A stretch of DNA of 63,244 nucleotides from an uncultured Flavobacteriales bacterium (GCA_937872175.1 CALMPI010000038.1:1-63244), one strand, 5' to 3'. Counted from the stretch's first letter, positions 25,424 through 35,253 are shown. Notes: generated from the letters alone by a model not told the origin. Program-made: numbers and translations.

Positions 25424-26923
25424 TCAAAGGTATGTGGCGGTGCCGCCGCCCGCCAACCCCTCCACATACCGCCGGTCGTTCGCCAGGCGCGGCACCTTGC
25501 TCTGCGCGTCGTTCATGCCGCGCGCCTTCATCCAGGCGGCGAAGGACCCACGCGGCAACGAGCGCACCACCAGCGGCCGCAGCACTTTGCCGGTGACCAG
25601 GTCCTTGTAGTAGGGGTTACGCTGCTGCAGCGCCTCATCCATGATCGTGGCGAACCGTTCCATATCCGCAGGCTGTGCGGCGAACTCCATGTGCCACTCG
25701 TGGAACGGAAGTCCTTCGGCGGGTGAGAGCTGTGGCGCCACGGTGAACTCGGCCACTTCGCAGGGCACCGCGGCGATCGCATCCTTCAGTGCGCCCTCCA
25801 CCTCCTCGGCGATCACGTGCTCCCCGAAGGCGCTGGTGAAGTGCTTGGTGCGGCCGGTGACCTTGATGCGCGGCGGGGTGAGCGATACGAACTTCACGGT
25901 ATCACCGATCTCGTAGCCCCAGAGGCCGGCATTGGTGTAGAGCACCAGGGCGTACTGCGTGTTCAGCTCCACCTCGGCGATGGAGCGCGGACGGCGGTCG
26001 TTGCCCTGCATGGGCACGAAACCGAAGTAGATGCCGTTGTCGAGCACCAGCAGCAGACCATCGTCGTTGTCCTTGTCCTGGTAGGCGATGAAGCCTTCGC
26101 TCGCGGGGAAGAGCTCCACGCTCGGCACGCTGCCACCGATCAGCGCCTCCATGCGGCTGCGGTAGGGCGCGTAGTTCACGCCGCCGTACACGAACAGCGA
26201 GAAGTGCGGGAACACCTCCTTCACCGTGGCCTTGCCGGTGCGGGCCAGCAGGCGCTCGAAGTACATCTGCACCCAGGCGGGGATCCCGCTGATCAGGCGC
26301 AAGTCCTCCTGCATCGTCTCCTCCACGATGGCCTCCACCTTCGTCTCCCAGTCGGGGATGCTGTTGGTGGCGAACGAGGGCATGCGGTTCTTCAGCAGGT
26401 ACTTCGGGACGTGGTTCGCCACGATGCCGCTGAGCCTTCCCATGGGGATCGCGCCCTTGCGATCGAGCACGGGGCTGCCCTGCAGGAAGATCATCTTCCC
26501 GTCCACGAAATCAGCACGGCCGCTGTGCGCGATGTAAGCGAGCAGGGCACGGCGCGCGCTGCCGATGTGGTTGGGCAGCGAGTGCTGGGTGATGGGGATG
26601 TACTTGGCGCCGCTGGTGGTGCCGCTGGTCTTGCACAGGTACAGCGGAAGTCCCGGCCACAGTACGTCCTTCTCCCCGGCGACGATGCGATCGATGTACG
26701 GCCGGAAGCCTTCGTAGTCGCGCAGTGGCACGGCTTGCACGAGGCCGGCGTGGTCGTGCACTTGGTGCAGCTTGTGGTCGCGACCGAAGGCCGTGGCCCG
26801 GCCAAGCTCCACCAGCTGCCGCAGCGCACCCAGCTGCGTAGCGGCAGGGTCCATGGCGCGGCGCATCACCGCGTTGGTCACGAGGCGGGCGTAGGGCTTG
26901 GCGATGGCGCTCTTGAGGCTCAT
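25424..26923 (-). CDS. GH3 auxin-responsive-promoter family protein
   Basis: The ATG at 26923 gives 499 residues, the usual length for bacterial GH3 proteins, which are members of the adenylate-forming ANL superfamily. The ATP-binding motif is seen in LYLCKTSGTTSGAKYIPIT. Further family blocks are LFPASEGFIAYQDKDND, LYTNAGLWGYEIGDTVKF and VTGRTKHFTSAFGEHVI. It probably acyl-adenylates a carboxylate and may form an amide, with unknown substrate. The neighbouring M23 gene on the same strand is a frequent partner in Bacteroidota. Confidence 0.92.
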   Translation of the reverse strand: MSLKSAIAKPYARLVTNAVMRRAMDPAATQLGALRQLVELGRATAFGRDHKLHQVHDHAGLVQAVPLRDYEGFRPYIDRIVAGEKDVLWPGLPLYLCKTSGTTSGAKYIPITQHSLPNHIGSARRALLAYIAHSGRADFVDGKMIFLQGSPVLDRKGAIPMGRLSGIVANHVPKYLLKNRMPSFATNSIPDWETKVEAIVEETMQEDLRLISGIPAWVQMYFERLLARTGKATVKEVFPHFSLFVYGGVNYAPYRSRMEALIGGSVPSVELFPASEGFIAYQDKDNDDGLLLVLDNGIYFGFVPMQGNDRRPRSIAEVELNTQYALVLYTNAGLWGYEIGDTVKFVSLTPPRIKVTGRTKHFTSAFGEHVIAEEVEGALKDAIAAVPCEVAEFTVAPQLSPAEGLPFHEWHMEFAAQPADMERFATIMDEALQQRNPYYKDLVTGKVLRPLVVRSLPRGSFAAWMKARGMNDAQSKVPRLANDRRYVEGLAGGGTATYL

Positions 26924-26981
26924 GTCCAGGGACAGGGGAAGGAGCGTGGGATGCAAGCTTCCTGCGCCTGCGCCTTGGTTC

Positions 26982-27866
26982 TCACTTGAACACCATATAG
27001 GCCTGCGGGTCGATGGCCTCCCCATCAAGCCACAGTTCAAAATGCAGATGAGGCCCGGTGCTGAGCTCCCCACTGTCACCCACGATCGCGACGGCCTCAC
27101 CGGCCTTCACCTTGTCGCCCACCTTCTTGAGCAGCACGCTGTTGTGCTTGTAGACGCTCACCAGATCGCCCCGGTGCTGCAAGTGCAGGACATGGCCGCC
27201 GTCGCTGGTCCAGCTGGCGAGCGTCACGGTGCCGTCCAGGCAGGCCTTCACGGCCTCGTCTGCCTTGGTCACCACGTCGATGCCGAAATGCCCCTGCGCC
27301 CGGTCGAAGGTGCTGGTGACGATCCCGCGCAGGGGCGGGAAGAAGAACACCCCGGCCAATGCGCGGCGCTCACCCGCCGGACCCGAGGCCTCGGACAGCG
27401 CGTAGGCCTCCTCCTCCTTGACCTTGAGGCGGAGCAGGCTGTCCTTCAGCCCCGGACGAAGGTCCTCCGCCTTGGGCACCTGCTTCACGGCCCGCAGGCG
27501 GAAGCTGGTGTCCGCGGCGACCTCCCCGCGCAGGACGCGCTGCAGGTTGGCGATGTACAGGGCCTGTTCCTCCAGACGGTGATCGAGCGAATCGGCGAGC
27601 AGGGTGCTGCGGTAGGCGTTGATCTTGGTCTCCTGGTCCGAATATCCCGGGATGTAGCGTTTGAGCGGCGTGAGCACGATGATGGCCGCCACCATCAGGC
27701 CGTGCAGCGTGAAGGCGGCGATGGCCAGCAGCAGCACGTTGAGCCGCGACAGCCGGATGCTGAACCGCTCCTCGAAGGTGCGGTCGTTGATCAGCAGCAG
27801 CCGGTACTTGCTCTTCAGCTTGCGCAGCACCTGCTTGCGCGGACGGAGAGCGGTGGGCTCGGCCAT
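26982..27866 (-). CDS. Membrane-anchored M23-family peptidase (LytM-like)
   Basis: The 294-residue protein has a cytoplasmic N-terminus of ~42 residues, one transmembrane helix (VLLLAIAAFTLHGLMVAAIIVL), a coiled linker and a C-terminal LytM/M23 domain. The zinc-ligand motifs HFGID and HLHFELW are both intact, so it is probably an active peptidoglycan endopeptidase. It is encoded upstream of the GH3 gene. A GATATTTG box (27872-27879) lies 5 nt before the ATG. The 50-bp intergenic region is shared with the divergent glycosyltransferase gene. Confidence 0.92.
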   Translation of the reverse strand: MAEPTALRPRKQVLRKLKSKYRLLLINDRTFEERFSIRLSRLNVLLLAIAAFTLHGLMVAAIIVLTPLKRYIPGYSDQETKINAYRSTLLADSLDHRLEEQALYIANLQRVLRGEVAADTSFRLRAVKQVPKAEDLRPGLKDSLLRLKVKEEEAYALSEASGPAGERRALAGVFFFPPLRGIVTSTFDRAQGHFGIDVVTKADEAVKACLDGTVTLASWTSDGGHVLHLQHRGDLVSVYKHNSVLLKKVGDKVKAGEAVAIVGDSGELSTGPHLHFELWLDGEAIDPQAYMVFK

Positions 27867-27916
27867 GCGGACAAATATCGGCGTGACCAGGGCCCTTCGG
27901 TACCTTCAGCGCCGCC

Positions 27917-29344
27917 ATGGACCCGGCCCGCAACGTTCTTCTGTCGATCACCGCGGGCGTGTGCGGTCTTCTGCTTCTTCCCGGGCTGGTGCGTGAGGGC
28001 ATGTTCATGGACGGCATGCTGTACACCGTGGTGGCCCACAACGAGGCCCGCGGCATCGGCACCTTCTGGCAGCCGCGCTTCAGCCAGCTGGGCCTGGCGA
28101 ACATGGACACCTTCCACGAGCACCCACCACTTGGGTTCGGGATGCAGGCCCTGTGGTTCCGGACGTTCGGCAGCGCCTTCTGGGTGGAGCGCGCCTATGC
28201 GCTCGCCACCGCCCTGCTGATGGTGGCGCTCCTGCTCGGGATCTGGCGCGAGCTCACGCGCGGCGATGCGCGCATCCGTGGCCTGGGGGCCTGGCCCGTG
28301 CTCTTGTGGGGCATCGTGCCCCAGGTGTTCTGGTGCACGCACAACAACATGCTGGAGAACACCATGGGCCTGTTCACCACGGGCGCCCTGTGGTGTGCGC
28401 TGCGCGGCCTGCGCACGGGCTCCATGGCCCTGGCGATGGGCACCGGCTCGCTGGTGTTCCTGGCCACGTTCACCAAGGGCGTTCCCGGGCTCTTCCCGCT
28501 GGGGGCTCCGTTCCTCTGGTGGCTGTTCACCCGGCAGGGTGGCGTGCGCAGGATGGTGCTGTTCACCGTCGTCCCGCTGGTCACGGTGGTGCTGCTGTAC
28601 CTCGCCCTCTGGCAGTGGCCCGAGGCCCGGGCCAACCTTGAGCCTTACGTCGAGGCCCGCCTCATGCACAGGATCGCCGCCAAACCCACCGTGGAGCATC
28701 GCTGGCAGATCCTGCTGGACCTGTTCAACTCACAGCTTGGCCCGATGATGCTGGCCGGGGCGCTGGTCCTTGGAACTGCACGTGGCGCGTCCGGGCCGGC
28801 CACAAGCCGCTCCGCGCTCGCCCTGCTGGCCATCGGGCTGTCCGGCGTGGCCCCCATGATGCTCACCCTGGTCCAGAAGTCGTTCTACAGCGTACCGGCC
28901 TTCCCGCCGATCGCCCTGGGCCTGGCCCTCTGGAGCGCGCCGGCGCTGGAGCGGCTGCTGGAGCGTATCGCCCTTCGCCGGGGCCTCGCCCGAGGGCTGA
29001 CCTTCGCAGGCGGAGCGGCCCTGTTGACCGCTCTGGCGACCTCGGTGCTGCTCTGGGGCCGGCCGGGGCGCGATGCGGACATGCTGCACGACGTGGCCCG
29101 CATCGGGGACACCATACCACAGGGCGCGCTCATCGGCTGCGCCCCCGAGCTCTGGGAGCACTGGAACCTGCAGGGCTACCTGCTGCGCTACCACGACATC
29201 TCCCTTGACCCGCATGGACGGCCGCACACCTGGTTCCTCGCGCCTGTGGGGAATGACCTTCCAGGGGGATGCCGCCCGGAGGGAACGGTGCTGCGCACCC
29301 TGCAGCTGGCCCGCTGCACGCATGGGTCGGGGGCGATGAAATAA
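27917..29344 (+). CDS. GT39/ArnT-like membrane glycosyltransferase
   Basis: The 475-residue protein has about ten hydrophobic segments and the first-loop signature of GT-C enzymes: FMDGMLYTVVAHNEARG with an acidic residue, followed by FHEHPPLGFGMQALWFRTFGSAFWVERAYAL. Such enzymes transfer sugars from polyprenyl-phosphate donors to lipids or proteins on the outer face of the inner membrane. The acceptor is unknown. It may form a unit with the downstream porW gene, but a promoter-like box lies in between. Confidence 0.82.
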   Translation: MDPARNVLLSITAGVCGLLLLPGLVREGMFMDGMLYTVVAHNEARGIGTFWQPRFSQLGLANMDTFHEHPPLGFGMQALWFRTFGSAFWVERAYALATALLMVALLLGIWRELTRGDARIRGLGAWPVLLWGIVPQVFWCTHNNMLENTMGLFTTGALWCALRGLRTGSMALAMGTGSLVFLATFTKGVPGLFPLGAPFLWWLFTRQGGVRRMVLFTVVPLVTVVLLYLALWQWPEARANLEPYVEARLMHRIAAKPTVEHRWQILLDLFNSQLGPMMLAGALVLGTARGASGPATSRSALALLAIGLSGVAPMMLTLVQKSFYSVPAFPPIALGLALWSAPALERLLERIALRRGLARGLTFAGGAALLTALATSVLLWGRPGRDADMLHDVARIGDTIPQGALIGCAPELWEHWNLQGYLLRYHDISLDPHGRPHTWFLAPVGNDLPGGCRPEGTVLRTLQLARCTHGSGAMK

Positions 29345-29349
29345 CTTCG
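29342..29349 (+). promoter_or_regulatory. Possible -7 box of porW/sprE
   Basis: TAACTTCG overlaps the stop of the upstream gene, 22 nt before the GTG start. It matches the TAnnTTCG variant of this window. No -33 TTG is visible. Confidence 0.35.
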
Positions 29350-29371
29350 CCCGTTCGCAGTTGATGCTCCC

Positions 29372-32020
29372 GTGAAGCGGATCCCCGTCCACCTCGCCGC
29401 TCTTGTCGTGCTCCTGGCCCTCCTGGCCGGCGGGTGTTCCAAGGAGAAGGACCGCTTCCTCAACCGGGCTTACCACCGTCTCACCTCCCGGGACAATGGC
29501 TGGTTCAACGCCAATGAGAAGCTCAAGGAGACCGTGGACGGCATTGAACGGGCCTATCTCGACGACTTCGACAAGGTGCTGCCCCTCTTCGTCTACGGCA
29601 CCGAGGACCAGTCCAAGGGGGCCGGCGGCGACCTGGAGAAATGCATCGAGAAGTGCTCGCTGGTGATCGAGCGGCACAGCATGGACATCAAGGGCAAGCA
29701 GCGCAACAGCTGGATCGACGACGCCTATTTCGTCATCGGCCGCAGCTATTTCTACAAGCGGGCCTGGTTCGATGCCCAGCGCACCTTCGACTACATCGGC
29801 CGCAAGTTCAAGGACCAGGACAGGCAGTACGAGGCCAAAGTGTGGCTGGCGCGCACCCTGATGGAGACCGAGCAGTACGCCCGGGCCCAGAGCACCCTGG
29901 ACGAGGTGAAGGAGGTGAAGGAGCTGCCCAAGCGGTTCCCGCATGACGAGCTCGCCGCAGTGCAGGCCGACCTGGACCTGCGGCGCGGCAAGGTGGACGA
30001 TGCCATCATGAACCTGGAGCGGGCCGTGGACATCACCAAGGACCGTCAGCGTCGGGTGCGGTGGACCTTCATTCTGGCGCAGCTGTACCAGGTGAAGGGC
30101 ATGGACGACCGCTCGATCGCCGCCTACAGGCAGGTCACCCGGATGAACCCGCCGTACGAGCTGGCCTTTCACGCCCAGGTGTTCCAGGCGCTGGCCTTTG
30201 ACCGGGGCGACAGCAAGGCCTTGCGCAAGATGCTCAACCGCATGCTGCGCGACGACAAGCATGTGGACCACTTCGACATGATCCACTACGCGCTGGCGGA
30301 CATCGACCTCAAGGAGAACAAGGACAGCAGCGCCATCGCGCACCTCAAGCGCAGCGCCTATGTCAGCACCAACGACACGCGCCAGAAGGCCAAGACCTGG
30401 CTGCGCCTGGCCGACCTGTACTTTGACGACCGCGCCTACCCGGATGCACAGCTCTACTACGACAGCACGAGCACCCTGCTGGCCGAGGAGCATCCGCGCT
30501 ACGAGGAGGTGTCCACGCGTGCGGAGGTGCTCGGCGATCTTGTGGAACAGCTCAACATCATCGCCCGGGAGGACAGCCTGCAGCAGCTGGCGGGGATGGA
30601 CCCCGAGGAGCGCGAGAAAGCCATCAAGCGCCTGATCCGCGAACGGGAGAAGGCCGAGGCGGAGAAGGAGGCCGCCGAACAGGAGGCCCGGGAGGCGGAG
30701 GCCGCAGGAACGGCCGCACCGGCGCGCCCCGCCACGCCGGCCGGCGGCGGTTCAGGGGCCTGGTACTTCTACAACCCCCAGCAGCTGGGCCGCGGGCTCT
30801 CGGAGTTCAAGAAGAAATGGGGCAACCGCCCCTTGGAGGATGACTGGCGCCGCCGCGACAAGAGCGGGTCCGCCATCGCCCAGGAGGAGCCCGAGGAGGC
30901 CGGCGAGCCCACCGCCGAGGGCAAGGAGGGCGAGGGCAAGGAGGGGGAGCCCGAATGGAAGGACCCCGGGTTCTACCTGAAGGACCTGCCCACCAGCGAC
31001 ACCGCCCTGGCCGCTTCCAACGCGATGATCTGCGAGGCGATGTACCGCAGCGGGATGATCTACAAGGAGAAGCTCAAGGATACCGACAACGCCATCGAAA
31101 GTTTCGAGACGCTGATCAACCGCTTCGAGGAGTGCCGCTTCACCCCCGAGAGCCACTATCAGATGTACCGCATCTACCTGGCCAGGGAGAAGAGCGGGAG
31201 CTTCATCGATTTCGGGGGCAGCACCTCGCAGGCCTATGCCAACATCATCCTGGAGCGCTGGCCGGACAGCGAGTTCGCCCGGCTGGTGCGCGATCCATCG
31301 TTGCTGGAGGGCGGCGAGGCCCGGCGCAAGGTGGAGGCCGCCGAGTACGACCAGCTCTACCGCGAATTCCGCCAGCGCAACTACCTGCTGGTGATCTCCA
31401 CCTGCAATCAGGTGATCACCAACGAGCCCCGCAACCACCTGCTCGGCAAATACCACCTGCTGAAGGCCATGGCCATCGGCGGCACGCGTGAGCTCTCCGC
31501 CTTCCGGACGGCGCTGCAGGAGACCAAGGACAAGTTCCCCGCCACCGAGGAGGCCAAGGCCGCCGAGGACCTGCTGGCCGTGCTGGACCGCCAGGCCACC
31601 TCCGAAGGGGCGCCTGCGGAACAGGGCAAGGCCCCGACGAACACCAGTTCATACCGGGTGGACCAGGGTCCGCACTACATCGCGCTCATCCACCCCAACA
31701 GCGCGGGGGACATCAATACGGTGAAGACGAAGATCAGCGACTTCAACCGGCGCTACTTCCCGGGCCGCAACATCCTCATCGAGAACACCATCCTGGACGC
31801 CGAGCAGCAGGTGGTGGTGCTGCGCCTGTTCGATGACAAGGCCGCCGCCATGGCCTACTACCAGCAGTTCCTCGGCGACGTGGGCATGTTGGGCGGCATC
31901 AATGACCAGGGGCATCCCATCTTCGCCATCAGCCCGGACAATTACGCCCAGCTGTACAAGAACAAGGACGTGGACGCCTACGCGGCCTTCTTCACCCAGA
32001 ACTACCTGCCCAAGCAGTAG
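29372..32020 (+). CDS. porW: T9SS-associated TPR lipoprotein (PorW/SprE family)
   Basis: The 882-residue lipoprotein starts at GTG with lipobox LLAGGC (Cys22). Next comes the family N-terminus (KDRFLNRAYHRLTSRDNGWFNANEKL...VLPLFVYG) and a long array of TPR helices to about residue 400. A charged coiled-coil and low-complexity linker covers ~410-530, more TPRs follow, and the conserved tail contains IALIHPNSAGDINTVKTKISDFN. PorW/SprE is an outer-membrane lipoprotein needed for T9SS secretion and gliding in Bacteroidota. The synteny with bactofilin and ATP synthase genes supports the assignment. It serves the T9SS substrates found throughout this window. Confidence 0.88.
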   Translation: MKRIPVHLAALVVLLALLAGGCSKEKDRFLNRAYHRLTSRDNGWFNANEKLKETVDGIERAYLDDFDKVLPLFVYGTEDQSKGAGGDLEKCIEKCSLVIERHSMDIKGKQRNSWIDDAYFVIGRSYFYKRAWFDAQRTFDYIGRKFKDQDRQYEAKVWLARTLMETEQYARAQSTLDEVKEVKELPKRFPHDELAAVQADLDLRRGKVDDAIMNLERAVDITKDRQRRVRWTFILAQLYQVKGMDDRSIAAYRQVTRMNPPYELAFHAQVFQALAFDRGDSKALRKMLNRMLRDDKHVDHFDMIHYALADIDLKENKDSSAIAHLKRSAYVSTNDTRQKAKTWLRLADLYFDDRAYPDAQLYYDSTSTLLAEEHPRYEEVSTRAEVLGDLVEQLNIIAREDSLQQLAGMDPEEREKAIKRLIREREKAEAEKEAAEQEAREAEAAGTAAPARPATPAGGGSGAWYFYNPQQLGRGLSEFKKKWGNRPLEDDWRRRDKSGSAIAQEEPEEAGEPTAEGKEGEGKEGEPEWKDPGFYLKDLPTSDTALAASNAMICEAMYRSGMIYKEKLKDTDNAIESFETLINRFEECRFTPESHYQMYRIYLAREKSGSFIDFGGSTSQAYANIILERWPDSEFARLVRDPSLLEGGEARRKVEAAEYDQLYREFRQRNYLLVISTCNQVITNEPRNHLLGKYHLLKAMAIGGTRELSAFRTALQETKDKFPATEEAKAAEDLLAVLDRQATSEGAPAEQGKAPTNTSSYRVDQGPHYIALIHPNSAGDINTVKTKISDFNRRYFPGRNILIENTILDAEQQVVVLRLFDDKAAAMAYYQQFLGDVGMLGGINDQGHPIFAISPDNYAQLYKNKDVDAYAAFFTQNYLPKQ

Positions 32021-32035
32021 GCTTCGACCGGTGGC

Positions 32036-32065
32036 TTGGTCGGATCATCTGAGCCGTTAACTTTG
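32036..32065 (+). promoter_or_regulatory. Promoter of the bactofilin-ATP synthase run
   Basis: TTG (32036-32038), a 19-nt spacer and TAACTTTG (32058-32065) exactly match the Bacteroidota consensus and lie 27 nt before the bactofilin ATG. It could drive the downstream genes through atpG. Confidence 0.75.
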
Positions 32066-32092
32066 TCCCTGACGATCAGGAACCTGTACGCG

Positions 32093-32554
32093 ATGGCCCT
32101 TTTCCAACCCGATAAAAAGTCCGAGCCCATGAACAAGGCCGCCGAACCGGTGAACACCGGCAAGATCAACAGCATCATGGAGGGCACCTCCATCGAGGGC
32201 GAGATCCGCAGCGACAGCAACCTTCGCATCGACGGCCGGGTGAAGGGCACCATCAACGTGCGCGGCCGGCTCATCGTGGGGCAGACCGGGGTGATCGAGG
32301 GCGAAGTGAGCTGCCAGAGCTCCGACATCGAGGGCACCCTGGTGGGCAAGGTCAACTGTCAGGACCTGTTGAGCCTGAAGGCCACCGCCAAACTGCAGGG
32401 CGACATCAACACCAAGAAGCTGGCCATCGAGCCGGGGGCGGTGTTCACCGGCAACTGCAGCATGGCCGGGGGTGTGGTGAAGGAGATGGACCCCGTGCGC
32501 CTGCGCACCGAGGCCGCCCGTCAGGAGGCCGCGCCCGCACAAGCCGTCCGTTGA
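32093..32554 (+). CDS. Bactofilin
   Basis: The ATG at 32093 gives 153 residues. A disordered N-terminus (~25 residues) precedes a single bactofilin (DUF583) beta-helix. Its repeated strands read IEGEIRSDSNLRIDGRVKG, TINVRGRLIVGQTGVIEG, VSCQSSDIEGTLVG and VNCQDLLSLKATAKLQG. Bactofilins polymerise without nucleotides into cytoskeletal filaments that place cell-wall or surface machinery. A conserved position between porW and the ATP synthase genes suggests co-expression. A strong promoter lies just upstream. Confidence 0.93.
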   Translation: MALFQPDKKSEPMNKAAEPVNTGKINSIMEGTSIEGEIRSDSNLRIDGRVKGTINVRGRLIVGQTGVIEGEVSCQSSDIEGTLVGKVNCQDLLSLKATAKLQGDINTKKLAIEPGAVFTGNCSMAGGVVKEMDPVRLRTEAARQEAAPAQAVR

Positions 32555-32564
32555 CCCTCCGTCG

Positions 32565-32960
32565 ATGACCCAGGGGCGCAGCACCTCCCCCTTGGTGCCC
32601 GTGCTGCTGTTCACCATGGTCTGTGGCGTGTGCACAGCGCTCTTCGTGCGGCTGGCCGGCCTTTCCTTGCACTGGGGCTATGGGGCCGTCCTCATCCATC
32701 TGGGCGGTGTGACCCTGCTGCTTCATCTGTGGCAGGAGCGCGCGATGGTGAATGACCCCAAGGGCTTCGTACGGCGGTTCATGGCGGGCCTCATGCTGAA
32801 GATGTTCGTGAGCATCGTGGCGGTGGCCGTGGTCCTGCTCACCCTGCCCCGGGCACAGGCCGTGCCGCTGGCGCTGGCCTTCGCCTTGCTCTACCTGGCC
32901 TTCCTGGGCTTCAGCACCGGCCGGCTGGTCCACCTTTCGCGTCGTCAGCCCACTTCCTGA
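32565..32960 (+). CDS. Small four-helix membrane protein of the ATP synthase operon
   Basis: The 131-residue protein has about four hydrophobic segments (VPVLLFTMVCGVCTALFVRLA, WGYGAVLIHLGGVTLLLHLW, MLKMFVSIVAVAVVLLTL, ALAFALLYLAFLGFSTGRLV). It is translationally linked to atpZ by a TGATG overlap at its stop. An equivalent small membrane protein, possibly DUF6168, occupies this place in other Bacteroidota. The name is from memory and not certain. It may assist Fo assembly like AtpI, but this is inference. Confidence 0.75.
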   Translation: MTQGRSTSPLVPVLLFTMVCGVCTALFVRLAGLSLHWGYGAVLIHLGGVTLLLHLWQERAMVNDPKGFVRRFMAGLMLKMFVSIVAVAVVLLTLPRAQAVPLALAFALLYLAFLGFSTGRLVHLSRRQPTS

Positions 32961-33193
32961 TGGGCACCGCTCCCCGGGGCCGGAGGTCTGACGAGGCGCG
33001 CAAAGGGGTCAACGCCTATCTCCGCTACAGCGCGCTCGGCCTGCAGATGGCGGGCATCATCCTGGCGGCCATCTGGGCCGGACGCTGGCTGGACGGGCGC
33101 ATCGCCCTCCGGTTCCCGGCCTTCACCCTGGCGTTCGCCCTGCTGGGCATCACCGGGGCCATGATCTTCCTCTTCAAGGAGACCCGGCGCTGA
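32960..33193 (+). CDS. atpZ: AtpZ/AtpI-family protein
   Basis: The 77-residue protein has a basic N-terminus and two transmembrane helices (LGLQMAGIILAAIWAGRWLDG and FTLAFALLGITGAMIFLF) with the conserved GxxxGxxLD turn. This is the AtpZ/AtpI pattern found at the head of atp operons, where it aids c-ring assembly or ion entry. It overlaps the preceding stop codon by one base. Confidence 0.85.
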   Translation: MGTAPRGRRSDEARKGVNAYLRYSALGLQMAGIILAAIWAGRWLDGRIALRFPAFTLAFALLGITGAMIFLFKETRR

Positions 33194-33264
33194 TGTCGGC
33201 CTTCGGCTGAATTGCTGCGGATCGCTACCTTCGCGGCCGCAAACGGGACGGACCCCCACGCCTG

Positions 33265-34413
33265 ATGTCGCTGAAATCCTTGCTGCGCCACGCTTTTCTG
33301 ATCACGGCCACGCTCCTTCCGGGCCGTTACGCCGCGCAGCACAGCTCCCCGGACAGCACCGCGCATCACGCCACGATCACCGTGGATGCTGACGCGCATG
33401 CCACCTCCTCGCCCGATGAGGGCCATGGGTCGATCGAGAAGTTCAATGCCGGCAAGCTCATCATGGACCACATCGGCGATGAGCACGGGTGGCACCTCTG
33501 GGGCCACACGAGCCTGCCGCTGCCGGTGATCCTGTACAACAGCGAGCGCGGCCTGAGCCTCTTCAGCAGCGGCCGGTTCGACCACGGGCACAAGACCTAC
33601 GGCGGCTATGCGCTGCATGAGGGGCACGTGGTGGCGGTGGATGCACCGGACGGCTCGGACGCGCATCACGCCGCGGTGAACGAGGACTTGGCCGCCGCCA
33701 CGGTGGACCTGAGCATCACCAAGAACGTGGCCACCCTGCTGATCGTGTCGGCCCTGTTGCTGTGGGTCTTCATCAGCGTGGCCCGGGCCTACACCCGCCG
33801 CGCGGGTCAGGCGCCCACCGGCTTGCAGAACCTGGTGGAGCCGATCATTCTGTTCGTGCGTGACGACCTGGCCAAGAGCGCCATCGGGCACCGGTACGAG
33901 AGGTACCTCCCGTATCTGCTCACCGCCTTCTTCTTCATTTTCTTCAGCAATCTGCTGGGCCTGGTGCCCTTCTTCCCGGGCGGCGCCAACCTCACGGGCA
34001 ACATCGCCGTCACGGTGGTGCTGGCGGTGATCACCTTCCTGATCGTCACCTTCAGCGGCAACAAGCACTACTGGCATCACATCTTCGCCATGCCGGGTGT
34101 GCCGGGCTGGGTGCTGGCCATCCTGACGCCGGTGGAGATCCTGGGCATGTTCCTGAAGCCCTTCGTGCTGGCCATCCGACTGTTCGCCAACATCACGGCG
34201 GGCCACATCATCGCACTGAGCTTCTTCAGCCTGATCTTCGTCTTCGGCGAAACGAGCGCGGGCGCCGGCTATGGCGTGGCCATCGGATCGTGGCTGTTCA
34301 CCGTGTTCATGTTCATGCTCGAGCTCCTGGTGGCCTTCATCCAGGCGTACGTCTTCACCTTCCTGTCGGCGATGTACATCGGCGCCGCCGTGGAGGAGCC
34401 CCATCATCACTAG
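33265..34413 (+). CDS. atpB: ATP synthase subunit a
   Basis: The 382-residue protein is longer than the E. coli subunit because of a ~150-residue N-terminal extension. The extension carries a signal-peptide-like stretch (LLRHAFLITATLLPGRYAAQ) and a His-rich region, as usual in Bacteroidota. The membrane core ends with the essential Arg in PFVLAIRLFANITAGHII and a QAYVFTFLSAMYI-type last helix. A TACCTTCG box (33226-33233) lies 31 nt before the ATG, so an internal promoter is possible. Confidence 0.95.
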   Translation: MSLKSLLRHAFLITATLLPGRYAAQHSSPDSTAHHATITVDADAHATSSPDEGHGSIEKFNAGKLIMDHIGDEHGWHLWGHTSLPLPVILYNSERGLSLFSSGRFDHGHKTYGGYALHEGHVVAVDAPDGSDAHHAAVNEDLAAATVDLSITKNVATLLIVSALLLWVFISVARAYTRRAGQAPTGLQNLVEPIILFVRDDLAKSAIGHRYERYLPYLLTAFFFIFFSNLLGLVPFFPGGANLTGNIAVTVVLAVITFLIVTFSGNKHYWHHIFAMPGVPGWVLAILTPVEILGMFLKPFVLAIRLFANITAGHIIALSFFSLIFVFGETSAGAGYGVAIGSWLFTVFMFMLELLVAFIQAYVFTFLSAMYIGAAVEEPHHH

Positions 34414-34431
34414 AAACCCGAACTCCCTTAA

Positions 34432-34704
<273 letters not shown>

Positions 34705-34740
34705 GGCCGCGCACCGTCGTCCAACCCCGAACCCGCAGCC

Positions 34741-35253
34741 ATGACCGTCCTGGCCAGCCTCGTGAACCCGTCCATCGGTCTCATCTTCTGGATGACGCTG
34801 ACCTTCGTGACGGTCCTGTTCCTCCTCGCCAAGTTCGCCTGGAAGCCCATCCTCAACGGGCTCAAGGAGCGTGAGGCGTCCATCGCGGACGCCCTGAACG
34901 AGGCGAAGCGCGCCCGTGAGGAGATGGCCTCGCTGAACGCGAAGAACGAGGAGCTGATGCGACAGGCCCGGGAGGAGCGCGAGCTGCTGCTGAAGGAGGC
35001 CCGCGACATCCGCGACCGCGAGATCGCCGAGGCCAAGGGCAAGGCGAAGGCCGAGGCGGACGCCTTGCTCACCAGGGCCCGCGCCGACATCCAGAACGAG
35101 AAGAACGCCGCCCTCACCGAGATGAAGAATCAGGTGGCCGAACTGAGCATCCTGGTGGCCGAGCGCATCCTGCGGGAGAAGCTCGCCGACACCAAGGCCC
35201 AGCAGTCCCTGGTGGACAAGGTGATGGCCGAAGCCCAGCTGCGCCGCTCATGA
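34741..35253 (+). CDS. atpF: ATP synthase subunit b
   Basis: The 170-residue protein has one N-terminal transmembrane helix (LIFWMTLTFVTVLFLLAKFAWKPIL) followed by a long, highly charged helix that forms the peripheral stalk dimer. The length is normal. Its stop overlaps the atpH start by 4 bp (ATGA). Confidence 0.96.
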   Translation: MTVLASLVNPSIGLIFWMTLTFVTVLFLLAKFAWKPILNGLKEREASIADALNEAKRAREEMASLNAKNEELMRQAREERELLLKEARDIRDREIAEAKGKAKAEADALLTRARADIQNEKNAALTEMKNQVAELSILVAERILREKLADTKAQQSLVDKVMAEAQLRRS

